Shown here in pieces: positions 47,421-59,089 of a DNA stretch of 64,000 bases; the stretch's first letter is position 1; every line of letters starts with the position of its first letter. The notes below the pieces were generated by a model. That model worked only from the letters and a program-made list of their open reading frames with translations, had not been told where the DNA came from and made no database searches. The position numbers and the translations under genes are program-made. Origin of the DNA: Lycorma delicatula (Eukaryota; Arthropoda; Insecta; Hemiptera; Fulgoridae); the NCBI RefSeq assembly GCF_047948215.1, contig NC_134455.1, positions 152,006,575 through 152,070,574 of the forward strand. The letters are read 5' to 3'.

Positions 47421-49321
47421 TTTTCTTTAAACTTAATACCCTTTTTTTAACAAAATAAATTTATTCTGACTTCACAATTATTCAGTTTAGTTTTAACAAA
47501 TTGTTAAGATATAAACACGATTGAATTTAATTTCTTTTTTTAAATTTATTTTAAAGTAAAGAAATTCTATTATCAAATTACAGACATTTTTTTGTTAATT
47601 GAGCATGTTATGTGTTATAATATTATAATGAAAAAATCATTTCAGGCTCAGCCAATCTCGAGTAAGTTATAATACATTTTTTTTCATACCTTTTGTTTTA
47701 TGACTTGATGAAATGTTCATTATAGTGACACGTTTCTTGTCACGTGTAACATCATCAGATATAAGAGAATTGTTGCATAAAGATTGCCACATACTAATGT
47801 AAAATAAATAAATGTGAACCCTTTGTAAGATATACACCTATAACAGTGTCTGTATATTTTAAATTATGTAAATGTGCAGCAAACAGTGTTTGTTTATTTA
47901 ATGTTTTTTGAGTTAATTTGTTTTATGTCTTTGACTATATAATTGTGATGCATCTGCTGATAGAACATGGTTTGTAAAATGTCATTGTAGGGTACATTTC
48001 ATAAAAAGTCACAAGATGGTTAAAACAAGAAATATAAGCATTTTTTATTTTTTAATGTGATTTGGATTCCAAAAAGAAAAATGTTTATTAATAAAAAGTA
48101 AGTTTTAACAGCAAATGATATAAGTTTTAATCACAATAGATTTGGGAAGAAGTGGTTGTATTTTCACCATTGCTTTTATTGCGTAAGTTGTATTAATTTT
48201 TAACTTAAATGCCTAAACAGATTATTTGATTTGTTTACTAGTAATCTCCCTCTTCACTAGCACAACTTACCTTTATACCACAAACAGAGGAATATGTAAA
48301 AAGAAAAAAACTATGCATATTAATAATGTATAATATGTAATTGGTGTACAACTGTGAAAAAAAATTATATGAAATAAATGGTTTTTGGAAAAAAGTTATG
48401 TATGTGATTTAAATTAATTTGTACTTCGCTATCAGTTCAAAATAAAAATTGCGGTTACAACAAAAATAACTGCTATTTTGGCATAATTTTTTATTTATAA
48501 ACAAACATGATTCTATTGTAACTGTTAGCTTAGGTTTATTTATCAGTAATGTCTCATGTATGCTGTAAAAAAGAAACACATTTAACAACAGGTTGATTAG
48601 TAATCATATTCTGAATTTAATAGTGTATCGTGATATTACAATATAATTATGTTAAATTAACAAGAACTTTCACTCATTCACATGTTTGTAGCAGTGAAAA
48701 AGTTTCTTTTTTCATTTTGTTTGATTACAAGATTTTAATACAAACCAAATTCTATAATCATTATGTAACTTGAACAAAATAAGCAAAAAACTTGGGATTT
48801 TCATCAACTGTTCAGTGGTGTTGAATTGATGAAGTTGTTGGATGGTATTAAAGTTGGATTGAACCATGTAACCGTTTTCAGAATGCCCACTAACAATTTT
48901 TGACACTTGAAAAGTTAGTACAAACTTTTCAGAATTGCCCACTAACTTCTTAAATGTGCAGTTAATGCAGTAAAGTAAATTATGAAAATAAAAAAATTGT
49001 TAATACACTAAACCAGAAATTAGTGACTAGATTCCACTTACTTCACAAAAACGATTAATGCATTATTGGTGTAGGAATCATTCAATTTTTCCTTCAAATC
49101 TGTATGATGATTTTTTACATAAATTATACATGTAATTTAATTATTTTTCGATGTTGGCTTACCTTTTTGGTTGACTGGCACCATCTCTTGAGTAGTATCT
49201 CTATGAAAGGCTCCTCCATGGTATTTTGCTGCCATTGAATCCAAATAATGCCTCACTGTAGCTTAGTGCTTTGTTACACCATTTTTAATTTTCCCACCCT
49301 TTCCCACAGTTTTGTGCATGC
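47421..49321. other. Unassigned AT-rich sequence
   Basis: No coding or transposon signature seen. A - strand open frame at 48712-48942 has no recognisable family. Confidence 0.45.
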
Positions 49322-49844
49322 ACAAAGTTATACTTGTGGTGGTTGCCTTTGAAAAGTTGGAATATAGCTGCTTCATGTGTGGTGGTATAATATGCTGGTC
49401 ATTAATAAGTATAAATTATAGATCCCTTCATAATGTTAGTTTTTATGGCATCCTTTATTCTGCTGAGGGATGTGAGAAATAATTTACAGGAAGGACTCTT
49501 GTTTATCTGAAAATTCCATTCATTATATACTGTTATGGAAGCATACAATAGGCATTATTTTTCTATTTCATAATTGATTGATAACAAAGTTATACTTGTG
49601 GTGGTTGCCTTTGAAAAGTTGGAATATAGCTGCTTCATGTGTGGTAGTATAATATGCTGGTCATTAATAAGTATAAATTATAGATCCCTTCATAATGTTA
49701 GTTTTTATGGCATCCTTTATTCTGCTGAGGGATGTGAGAAATAATTTACAGGAAGGACTCTTGTTTATCTGAAAATTCCATTCATTATATATACTGTTAT
49801 GGAAGCATACAATAGGCATTATTTTTATATTTCATAATTGATTG
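49322..49844 (+). repeat. Recent 262-bp tandem duplication
   Basis: Copy 1 is 49322-49583 and copy 2 is 49584-49844, both starting ACAAAGTTATACTTGTGGTG and ending TTTCATAATTGATTG. I count only three differences: GGTGGTATAA/GGTAGTATAA, an extra AT in TATATACTG, and TTCTATTT/TTATATTT. Copies this similar beside heavily decayed repeats imply a recent event. It contains no gene. Confidence 0.95.
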
Positions 49845-50353
49845 CTTTTGTTGATTTTACTGTTCAATACAGATATTAACTAGAGTACATTTATTTATTT
49901 ATTTATAATTAGGGCTTAAGTTGATAATGCTGCTATTATTTGAAGTTGTGAGTTTATATGTTAATTAACTGAGTAAAATTTATAACAAAACCAAGTGGTC
50001 GAGTAACGCTACTTAATAATAAAATTAACCTGTTTATTTTTATTTAATAGAAAGCCTGTTTTACCCAATATTTCAGATCAGAAGACAAAAAAACTAAATT
50101 TTATCCTTAATTTGGATTCCAAGAATTTCAGTATAGTATCATTTTATTCTTGGAGCAGAGATCAGAACAAGATATTTTGCAAGCTGTAACTTGAAAACAA
50201 ATTATATCCAGTCATACATTTATAAGGTTTAAAAAAAAAATGTATTACTGTTCCTAAGTCATCCCTGAAGTGTTGTTTTACATATATTGCAGGTAGTAAC
50301 TTATTAGTATACTGATATATATGTATTTGTATATATATATATATATATTGTCC
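49845..50353. other. Unassigned sequence with TA microsatellite at 50330-50348
   Basis: AT-rich noncoding sequence between the tandem duplication and the mariner-like element. Confidence 0.45.
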
Positions 50354-51563
50354 ATAAAATAATATAATGGGGTTTTAAATGGTTATAGCTTCAGAACAAA
50401 GCATTGTAGAGAAATGAACTGTACCTTAAATGAAAGGGAAACACTCCCAAGTTTGTGCGTGCGAAAGCTAACACATGGCCACACAAGCACTTGTGCGCAT
50501 CATGTTTGCAGTGCAGAGGAAGATTTAATGTGTGATTTGGCTTGCTATTTTTAAGTCAGTTATAAGTGTTAGGCGTGGATACCGTGTTGTCTCTAATGAA
50601 GACCCAACCCCACATGAAAATAATATTTGGCAGTGGGACAAACAACTCATAGAAAGCAGCCAGCCTACTGAAGCAAACACATCCAGGAGGGGCATCAGTC
50701 TCTGATGAAATGATTGAAGCAGTGCAAACAAGTTTCTTGTGTAATCTGAAGAAATTTATGCAGAAGTGTTCTAGTCATTCCCAAAACAACTGTTCACTGT
50801 GTGTAAAATTCATGTATTACAACAGTTTTATCGCAGGACAACGTGAAAAAAATTGATTTTGCTGTAGACATTCTGGATAGGTTAGAGCAATATGATGATT
50901 TTTTAAACTAGTTCATTTTCAGTGATGAAGGTATGTTTTATGTTTCTGGACAAGTACGTCAGCATAAAGCTTGTATATGGCGTACTAAACCCCCACATGT
51001 TATTATTGAACATCAGCATGACAGTGTAAAAATGAATGTATGGTACGCTATTGGAATAGACAGAGTTATTGGTCCCTTCTTTTTTGCTGAAAAAACAATA
51101 ACGAGGAACATCTTGGATATGTTAGGATATATTATTCCAGTTAGACAGAGCTCCTCCAGATTTTTTTGCAGTTGTGCAGGATTTTCGTAACGAAACATTT
51201 CCTCAGTGATAGATTGGACGAAAAGGGTGAATAGCCTGGCCTCCACGGTTCCCAGAACTTACCCCCATGGATTTCTATTTTTGGGGTTTTGTAAAAACAA
51301 GTGTATTCTATTCAAGTTTGAAATCTGTACCATGTAAAAGAAAGGATCAGTGAAACTGTTTCTTCTAACATGCCAGATGTACTCTGCTATGTATGGCAAG
51401 AGACTGAATAAGTTCTTGATGTGTGCAGGGCAACTAAGGACATACACATTGAAATCTACTTAACAGGTAAGAAACTTGGACTGTTTCAATTTCATTTAAT
51501 GTATAGTTCATCTCTCTACAATGCTTTGTTCCGAAAACCATTTAAAACGCCATTATTATTTTA
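50354..51563 (+). mobile_element. Tc1/mariner-type transposon with about 60-bp inverted repeats
   Basis: The left end (TAAAATAATATAATGGGGTT, then AACAAAGCATTGTAGAGAAA) and the complement of the right end (TAAAATAATAATGGCGTTTT, then AACAAAGCATTGTAGAGAGA) match over about 60 bp. The + strand carries an N-terminal helix-turn-helix relic (RGYRVVSNEDPTPHENN), then FSDEGMFYVSGQVRQHKACI (first catalytic Asp in F-S-D-E, 50921-50970), HVIIEHQHDSVKMNVWYAIG, and IDRVIGPFFFAEKTITRNIL (about 51054-51115). A second-Asp block and L-T-P-M-D-F-Y-F-W-G-F-V-K-T-S (about 51255-51303) follow after frameshifts. Inactive, but its ends are well preserved. Confidence 0.88.
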
Positions 51564-52032
51564 CAAACACATTGTATATTACTAACTCTTGATTCCCAGT
51601 TCACAATTTACTGTAATTAAAAATTTAGTTTTCGGTTTTAGCCATACATCAGTTATCATCTGCTGCATTTGATTTGTTTGACAATGATAGTCTTGTATGA
51701 TATAAAAAGTTTTCATTGCATATCTGATCTGAAGTTCCACGATCCATGGTAGGCGTGGAACAAAATCTATATTACTCAAATTTAAAAAACCATATGTCTG
51801 TAGAAGTGCTTTTGATATTGCATCTGAAGTTTAAAGCATGTTGTGAAATGATATAATTATCGACTCATTAAAATATAAGGTGCCTTTACTAAGTATTATA
51901 ATTTGTAATTTACAAAATATTTCAGATGTATAGTATGTAATATTGTAGTATGTTTAAAATAAATGTAATAATATAAGTATATAGTGAATATAATAATATG
52001 AGTTGTAAAATATATATATATATTTTATTTCG

Positions 52033-52860
52033 TGCGCTTGTGGTTTAACAGTGATATTGAGAGACTAACAAAAAAATTTCTTATAAATACAATTTATTAC
52101 TCCAAAAATATATAAAATAAATAATAATAATAAAAAAAATAAAAATAATGATAATAACAGTAAATAGATATTTCAAATAAAAAGACAAAATTTATTTACT
52201 GACAAAATTAAATTATTAATACCAATTTGCTAAAAACATTATGACTGATAGAAACTAATATTGCATTGACAAGATAACAATAGAAAAATCTAAAGTTTAT
52301 ACCATTCACTTTATGCTAGTATTATTACTGTTGCTGTTTATAAATGAACTACCCTACACTTTATGAATGAATAGACTACTGTTACTTGTTTGCCAATGAC
52401 TCGCAGAGTATCTTTTTGTACTCAACCACTGTCCACAATACAATACTCAGGACACACTCTTCGGTCATTGTTACCGCGCTGTTATTGCTATTACCACAAT
52501 TGCACCGAACACAGCCTCATAAAACTGCTGACTGTCCACTGATCCTGGCACTATTTCAGGCTGTCGGTCTCCTGACCTGCAGAACCAGTACCCAATTTGT
52601 CTCTTTAATTGTTGAAGCATAATAATTTTCATTGCCTGCATCCTTATGTTTTTCTATAAATTCTTATTCTGGTCTGGTAATCATTCTGTCTGAACAATAG
52701 TTTTTGGAGGTGTCATGTATCACAAAGAAAAAATTGTTAAACAGACCCATACTAAGAAAAGAATCCTTTTAGTTCCTTCTAGATTCTTATTTCTTTAGTT
52801 CCTCCTTTCTTCTTAATTGGAAGAAACCTGTTACCCTGGTCTATTATACTGGTCCTGTTG

Positions 52861-52862
<2 letters not shown>
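52033..52862 (-). mobile_element. LTR-like repeat, second copy of the 32052-33283 family
   Basis: The right end GGTCCTGTTGCA corresponds to CGGTGTTGTTACA at 33271-33283, and the left part GTGATATTGAGAGAC corresponds to AGGATATTGAGAGG at about 32078-32092. The middle holds CTGTTTATAAATGAA against CTGTTTATGAATGAA. It is shorter (830 bp) because the low-complexity interior differs. It is flanked by TATATA on both sides. Confidence 0.5.

Positions 52863-52895
<33 letters not shown>
52863..52895. repeat. TA microsatellite
   Basis: About 16 AT units directly at the edge of the LTR-like repeat. Confidence 0.9.
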
Positions 52896-52898
<3 letters not shown>

Positions 52899-54439
52899 TA
52901 TAATATCTGCTTTTGTGGCTCTGGTACTTAGTTCAGATGCTGGCTGAACATATGTGTACTAAATAATTGATGAGAAACATTGAAAATATTCAATACAATA
53001 TCTGAAAATTTATCATTAGCTCTATTATTTAATTTTAAGAGTTGTTATTGAATTGTTAAGATGTACAGATAGAAGAGTATATACATTTATAATTGACTAG
53101 TTTATTAAATTATCTTAACTATTTTTCTAACATTTTGAACACAGATTTACTTTCCATTGTGTTTCTGTGATTTTGAATATTGTTACTGATTTAATAAGTA
53201 TACATCAAAAGCATTCAAACATCCTATTTGAAAAATTGTGTAGTGTTCTAGATTTTTAAAAGGTATTATGTAGGATGTTAAATGTATTCTTGGATAATAC
53301 AGTTTTTAAGTTTGTATATTGAAAAGTTTCAAAATAAATTTTATGAAAAATCAGTGTGGGGATTGGTCAATATGTACAGTTATAAATTTAACTTCTCTGA
53401 AGTTAATGTGAAGAAAATGGTTTTTGTTTTTCCATATAGTATACGATTTACTGATGTGAGAAGAATAAGAAGTGTATTCAGCCTAAACATTGTGTAATTA
53501 AAAACTGGAAGGTTTTCGACTTTGTTAACATATGATGTCATTGCTTATTGGTTAGGTTATGTGAGGTTGGAGGAAACAAGTACATTGATAAATTGTAGAT
53601 GTAACAAGTATATTGATATATTTTAGATGTTAAAGACTGTTTAAAAAAGAGCAAAGATTTTTTTCTTTATTATATGATTTTTATTAAATATTTTAATATC
53701 AGAATGTCATTTTAGATTGATTACTTGAACATTAATTTAATTGTATCATTGTTTTTGTAGTGAAAACAATAATTCCATTTAATAATATTTACGCGTTATC
53801 CAAATTGAACCTAAATATTTCTTTTCAGAGTTTCATGTCTGCTGTCATAAGTTGCAGAAGAATTTGAAATTTGGTTTACCAAATATACGATATATAGGTA
53901 TAAAAATAATAAGAAGTATTTTTGCAGCACATATATAATAATAAAGAACTGCATGTTAATGTACATTATAATTTAACTGCCAATGATTCACAATGCACTG
54001 TACTTGTATGAATTTATGTATGTATATAGTTTACATATATACATATCTACTATTAAATAGCTGCATATAAACAGATTTGCTTTTTTTGTTTTTATTTTTA
54101 TGTTTATTTGTAACTATAAATAAATGCTCTTTTACGTGACTGTTGAAAGTAATGTTTTTTTAAATTTTTATTAAATATAATTATTATACACAGTTAGCTC
54201 TGTAATTATACTTTTTGGGCCTTATAAAGTATTTTTATTTCTTTAATTACAGCTTATAGATTTTATTCTTATTAGCAGTTATTTATATAGTGTTTCTCCT
54301 AAATAATAACCATTAATAATGAATGGTATTAAGTTATAATGTAATTTATTGCATGAGTATTTTGAACTAGTTTTATTTAGGTTTTGCTCTTTTTAACCAA
54401 CAAAAAAAAAAGAAGAATGAAAAAATTCTTTAATTTGTG
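52896..54439. other. Unassigned AT-rich sequence
   Basis: No gene or recognisable repeat. The open frame at 53282-53497 (+) lacks a family signature. Confidence 0.45.
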
Positions 54440-55905
54440 TGTAAGAATTACTTTTACTTTCTCACATGTATAAGTAATGTTTCAAGTTTTGTAATTGACT
54501 AAACGTCTCTTTTTGACATTTCCATTGGAAAACCATTTTAGGGATCCTGAAGCAAAACAGGTGTTTTTATAATGATCTTTCTGTCGTGTACCTCTTTGTC
54601 TGCAACAGAGTTACAGCTTGAACCAATTGATTGATTTTGATGAATTTTGGTATGTGGATATATTTCAACTTTGTATACAGTTTTTTCTTTTTTTATTTCA
54701 TTTTATATAAACAATCACCAAAAATAGGAAAAATCCAATTTTCCCATATGTGGCTTTGATGATTTTCTTAACATTTTGGCTATACAATAATTGATTTAAT
54801 CTAATTTAATTTAATACAAGTTGATTTAATTTGGCATAATCATGTCTGGAAAATTTATGGGGTCCTGCCCCACTAATAAAAATCTGGTGTGGACACCACA
54901 TGACTTACATGTACGTCTATTAAGTTACATATACACATTTTTTGCTACATTTCATTTAAATTTATTTCATTTGAAAGTGAGATGCTATCCTCCAATTCTT
55001 TAATAAAGTGGACAGTTACACAATTGCATTGTGGTGGATATCACATTTTTCTGTAATGTCCGTATCAGCATTTTATATAAGTTTATATATTAATCTTGTT
55101 TCACGTTGCTCAAGTAGTTACGTGGTAAGTGAGAATGTTTCAGATCCGTAACCATGGACACATCGGTTTGAATCCATCCTCATATACATATATATTTTTT
55201 TTATTTAAATATATTTATTTATTAATAATTGTTAACCTTTGTAAAAATTTTTGAATTAAAATGAAAAGTACATAAAATGTTATTTAACTTCTGATATTTT
55301 TTCATATTTTTTTTTTGTATTGTTATTATTGAATTATTATTTATTGTAAAGTATTTTATAATCGGAGGTTAATAATAATTATTAATAAATCAGTATATTA
55401 AAACTAAAAAAAAAAGTGTTAAAAAAATATATGTGTATGAAGTCAGATTCGAATCGATGTGCCTTCTTGTAAGATCCAGGTATTTCATTAATTAAAATTT
55501 TATTTGGCTATAACTCTGGAACCAATGAAAATATGTACCACTTATCATATATTGTTGAAAAGCTCTCAATGAGGTTCTATCACTACAGTTAAGAAAAAGT
55601 CCAAAATCCAATTTTTTTTTATTTTGGGCTTTTTTGGACACTTTCGGTTCAGTTGATTTCAATCAGAAGGGGAGGTGCACAACTAGATGTTACAACAGTC
55701 ATAAATCCAAAATTTCAACATCCTACGGCTAATTGTTTTTGAGTTATGCGAGATACATATGTATGTATGTACATACAAACATCATGCTGAAACTAGTCAA
55801 AATGGATTCAGGGATGGTCAGAATGGATATTTGTGTTGAAATCCGAAAACCAAAATTTTTCGCCATCACAATACTTCCTTTACTTTGTACAAGAAAGTAA
55901 AAACT
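54440..55905. mobile_element. MITE-like non-autonomous element, about 1.5 kb
   Basis: The ends are inverted: TTTACTTTCT near 54453 and, complementing the right end at about 55905, TTTACTTTCTTGTACAAAGT. The interior is noncoding, with paired phrases such as AACCAATTGATTGATTTTGA on the left and TTCAGTTGATTTCAATCA on the right (about 55650). Inserted in the middle are two tRNA-like SINE heads facing each other (55125-55490). The class is uncertain because the terminal match is short. Confidence 0.45.
55125..55490. mobile_element. Two tRNA-derived SINE heads in inverted arrangement
   Basis: The + strand reads A-box-like TGGTAAGTGAG then CGGTTTGAATCC (B-box) 41 bases later (55133-55185). The complement of 55490-55435 reads GGATCTTACAAGAAGGCACA and CGATTCGAATC (B-box). 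The two arms remain similar past the heads (ACATATATTTTTT and TTTATTAATAATT...TTAACC on both), so this is an inverted duplication of about 150 bp per arm rather than two unrelated SINEs. Confidence 0.65.
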
Positions 55906-56089
55906 TATAACTAATTCTTATACTGGAATTCTATTTACTGGAAAATAGGGATTGAATAACTAATCCACTAAACCACTGGTCATTAGACAGAGCAGTGTTT
56001 AACTAAAACCTAATGATCAGGATTGCATTTTATCAAATATGTAATAATTAAATAAAACAAAATGTAGTAATAATATAGATTTGCATTAA

Positions 56090-56190
56090 AAAGAATAATT
56101 CTACTTAGTTTTGAACCCAGGACCTTTTAATATGTTATGTAAAAAAAGAAGGCAGTTGCACTATCTGTTCCTTAGTGACTTTTTAGAGTT
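56090..56190 (-). mobile_element. tRNA-derived SINE head, decayed
   Basis: The - strand gives AACAGATAGTGCAACTGCC (A-box region) and, after an expanded T run, GGTCCTGGGTTCAAAAC (B-box GGGTTCAAAAC). It resembles the SINE at 31140-31310 in its B-box region. The A run within it (about 56142-56148 on +) separates the boxes more than usual. Confidence 0.5.
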
Positions 56191-56209
56191 TTTACCATTT
56201 ATGACCTGT

Positions 56210-56750
56210 TGAAAAATTCAAAACCTACCTAGCACCTGGTAAAGTGATGCTAAAGTGTTGTGGGAATATAAAGGCCCAATTTATTGCTATTATTTAAAAG
56301 AACAGCTGGTACTATTGTGACATGCCAGAAGATAAAGTGAAACCTGCAATAAGGAGAAGACATTCTGGTTCTCTCTCTCAAATGGTGTAATTCTTCTGCA
56401 TAATAATGTGCACCCCATGCTGTTCAAAAGACACAGGAAGCTATTCAAAAGTTTGTTGGAAGGTTATCCCAAATCCACCTTGGTGTAAAATTCTGATGGT
56501 GTGAAATTTGGGAATTTCACACAATCAGTTTTTTTTTTGTCTTCTTAAAGAGTTTTATATAGCACCAAGTTCAGCAAACAATTAGCTGGTCAATATTACA
56601 GTACAAGAATGGCTGAGACATCAAGGTTAGGAATTCTGTGAGATAGCTCACAGAAAGATGGAATAGGTGCCTAAATATAGCTGAGGATTATATTGAAACG
56701 TAGCATTAGTTTCATTATCAATGAATAATAATTTTTCTTCAGTCATTTTT
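56210..56750 (+). mobile_element. Decayed mariner fragment
   Basis: Out-of-frame pieces on +: AQFIAII-KNSWYYCDMPED (about 56274-56340), a degenerate L-H-(N)-N-(V)-H-P-H-A-V-Q-K-T-Q-E-A-I-Q-K block (56395-56450), VQEWLRHQG (56602-56630) and an R-K-M-E-x-x-x-K-Y/I-A-E-D-Y end (56655-56690). The order matches the second catalytic block and C-terminus of mariner transposase. No terminal repeats found. Confidence 0.55.
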
Positions 56751-57544
56751 CTGTTTAATTATTGTATGACCTCTATATCTAGATAGCAGTTTTTTGTTGA
56801 TATGAATAATTAAATTAGGAGGTTTATTTCTTACTGTTTCTCACATATCATAATGTGGTCTGTGGCCTCCTAGATGTGCAACACATTAACTTTCTTATTA
56901 ATGTAACATTTTACTTCTAGCCTCTTCAGCAGTTATCCATACAATATTTGACATAATTTTTTCAAATTTCATTGCTTCCTAATATTTTAAGTGCCAAATC
57001 CAAAGAAGTTTGATAGTATCCTCACTTAATTTTTATTACATTCACCGTAATTATCGAAAAATTAGGTCTACTGATATACTGAAATAAAAGTACAGTTTAA
57101 AAGTAATATAATTTGAACTAAATTTAAACCTGGGCCAGCATAACAATTGGTTTTATTTGGGTTTTTGTTTTAACAAATTGTATGGTTTTTACAAAATGGA
57201 AATCATTTAATTTATAGAGGTTATATACTCAATATGACCTGATAAAAATAAGATAATTATGAGTTTAAATTTAGATTTTAGTTGTAGGAAGAAGCACAAA
57301 CATTGTCTTACCTGATAGGCTCCTCAATTACTATTTGGATTTTTGTGAAACCCCCAAATAGGAAACAGAGTTCCTAGATTATCACAGGGATTGTTGACAA
57401 AACTGTGAATCCCAATAAAGACAATTGCCTGATCCAATAAACATTGCTTTACTTCATAGCTATAAAGAAGATTACAACAATAGTGTAAAACAACAAATTA
57501 ATCTTCTCCATGGTGAAGGATAAGAAATAATTCATTATTTACAT
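56751..57544. other. Unassigned AT-rich sequence
   Basis: Noncoding; nothing recognised before the target duplication of the next insertion. Confidence 0.4.
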
Positions 57545-57558
57545 TGTCAACATGTGGT

Positions 57559-58104
57559 GTGGAGCTGAGTGGGAGTAGAAGGTCTATCCGTCTTTCCCTG
57601 GTAGACCAGACCAGAGTCCATAAATGAAACCAAGTCAGGCGTATTAACTGTAACTGAAAATTGAGTTCACCAAGAGAACTAGGGATAAATTTTGTTGTTC
57701 AATCAACATTTTTGGTTATATGTTATTTATTCAGTTGCCTCGAATGTTATGAGACAATTATACACAAATTGGTTCTATAAAGTGTAGAAGTAGGCGCGGG
57801 GTTCGTGCTTCTGGGAGTTCGGTTAGCTAGTTCAGAGGGCAACAAAGTAGGATAGTCAAGATTGTCTGAAAGAGGCCCATAGCGAAGGCGAAGGCTGAGT
57901 CATTAACTCTCTGATGCAAATGTCTACCGAGGCATTTACATCGGTGGCATCCCAACGAGGCCTGGCTTATTACTATGAGATGTAAAAAGGTAGAGGGCAA
58001 AAGACAAATCCTGGTGAAGCCTATCACGGCTTGGATTGGGATGGCGGTTGGTGTGGCGACCGGAATCGTCACAAGGCGGGTGTCTTCCCCTATGGGGGTT
58101 GGGC
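57559..58104 (+). mobile_element. 5'-truncated family A LINE tail (546 bp) with 14-bp target duplication
   Basis: Its last 330 bases match the 3' UTR of family A: GAGGCATTTACATCGGTGGC, GAGGCCTGGCTTATTACT, and a terminal block running through GTCACAAGGCGGGTGTCTTC to GGGGGTTGGGC. Flanks are TGTCAACATGTGGT (57545-57558) and TGTCAACACGTGGT (58105-58118), one mismatch. It has no coding. The first 220 bases diverge from the other copies, so this may be a subfamily or a SINE with a family A tail. Confidence 0.85.
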
Positions 58105-58118
58105 TGTCAACACGTGGT

Positions 58119-59089
58119 AGATGAGATAATAATACTTAAATAATTAAAGCAATAATTAAATGCTTTTTAGAAATTAAGTATATAATTATTTTCTATACTT
58201 TAAAATGTTTGCTATCAATCTATATATAATATCTAACTTTGAATCTGTACCTTACAATATTTTTACATTATATGTATTGTATTAATATCATCAAGTCCCT
58301 TTTATGTTAAGTATCAGAAAATGAATTTATGAATCTGTACGTGATTGACATACTATTTTTTAGCTATGGTGTTTTTTTTTGTATATTATAAATATTAATG
58401 AATGGTAAATGAAGATTGTTTTAGTGAATAAGATTTATGAAATTGTTAAATTTGGAAGAACAAATATTTAAAAATAAAAAATAGCTATTAATTTAAAAAA
58501 GAAAAAGAAGTAAGTCTTGTTATAAACTGTTTACTAGATTTTCTTACAGCTTGATGGTTGTAAACTACCAAGCATGTTAAGTAATAGTAAATTTAATTGG
58601 TTAACAAAAAAATATGCAAACTACTATACATAAAATCTTTGTATCGTATTTGTATTTTCTTATAAATAATTTTTCCATTGAGGATTTTTTTATTGTGAGT
58701 AAACAGAACAGCTGTAAAAGTTACCCATATTATAATTAAATTTTCTTAAATTTTTTATTATTATTATATTATCTTATTATTACTTAAATTTATTATTTAT
58801 TATATTCTTAAATTTGTAATGTGTGTTCTACAAACTTGGAATCACTAGTGATTAGTGTTCTGGAAAACTGAGGTAATTACTAAGTTTAATTAATAATGCA
58901 CTTATGCGGATCAGAAATTAAACAACACTGTGTAAAATTTCTGTGCATGCAGTTGGAATTTATTAATCGGTAATGTTCAAATTAGGCCATGTCATCTAAA
59001 ACAAAAAAAAAATTAATAAAGACAAAATAAAAAAAAGACAGGAAGACTGCGTGAATTGAGGAATTAAAGTAAAATGTGATTTGAAGTGT
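58119..59089. other. Unassigned AT-rich sequence
   Basis: No gene or repeat recognised. A sharp change to GC-rich sequence follows at about 59130, where the LINE block begins. Confidence 0.45.
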
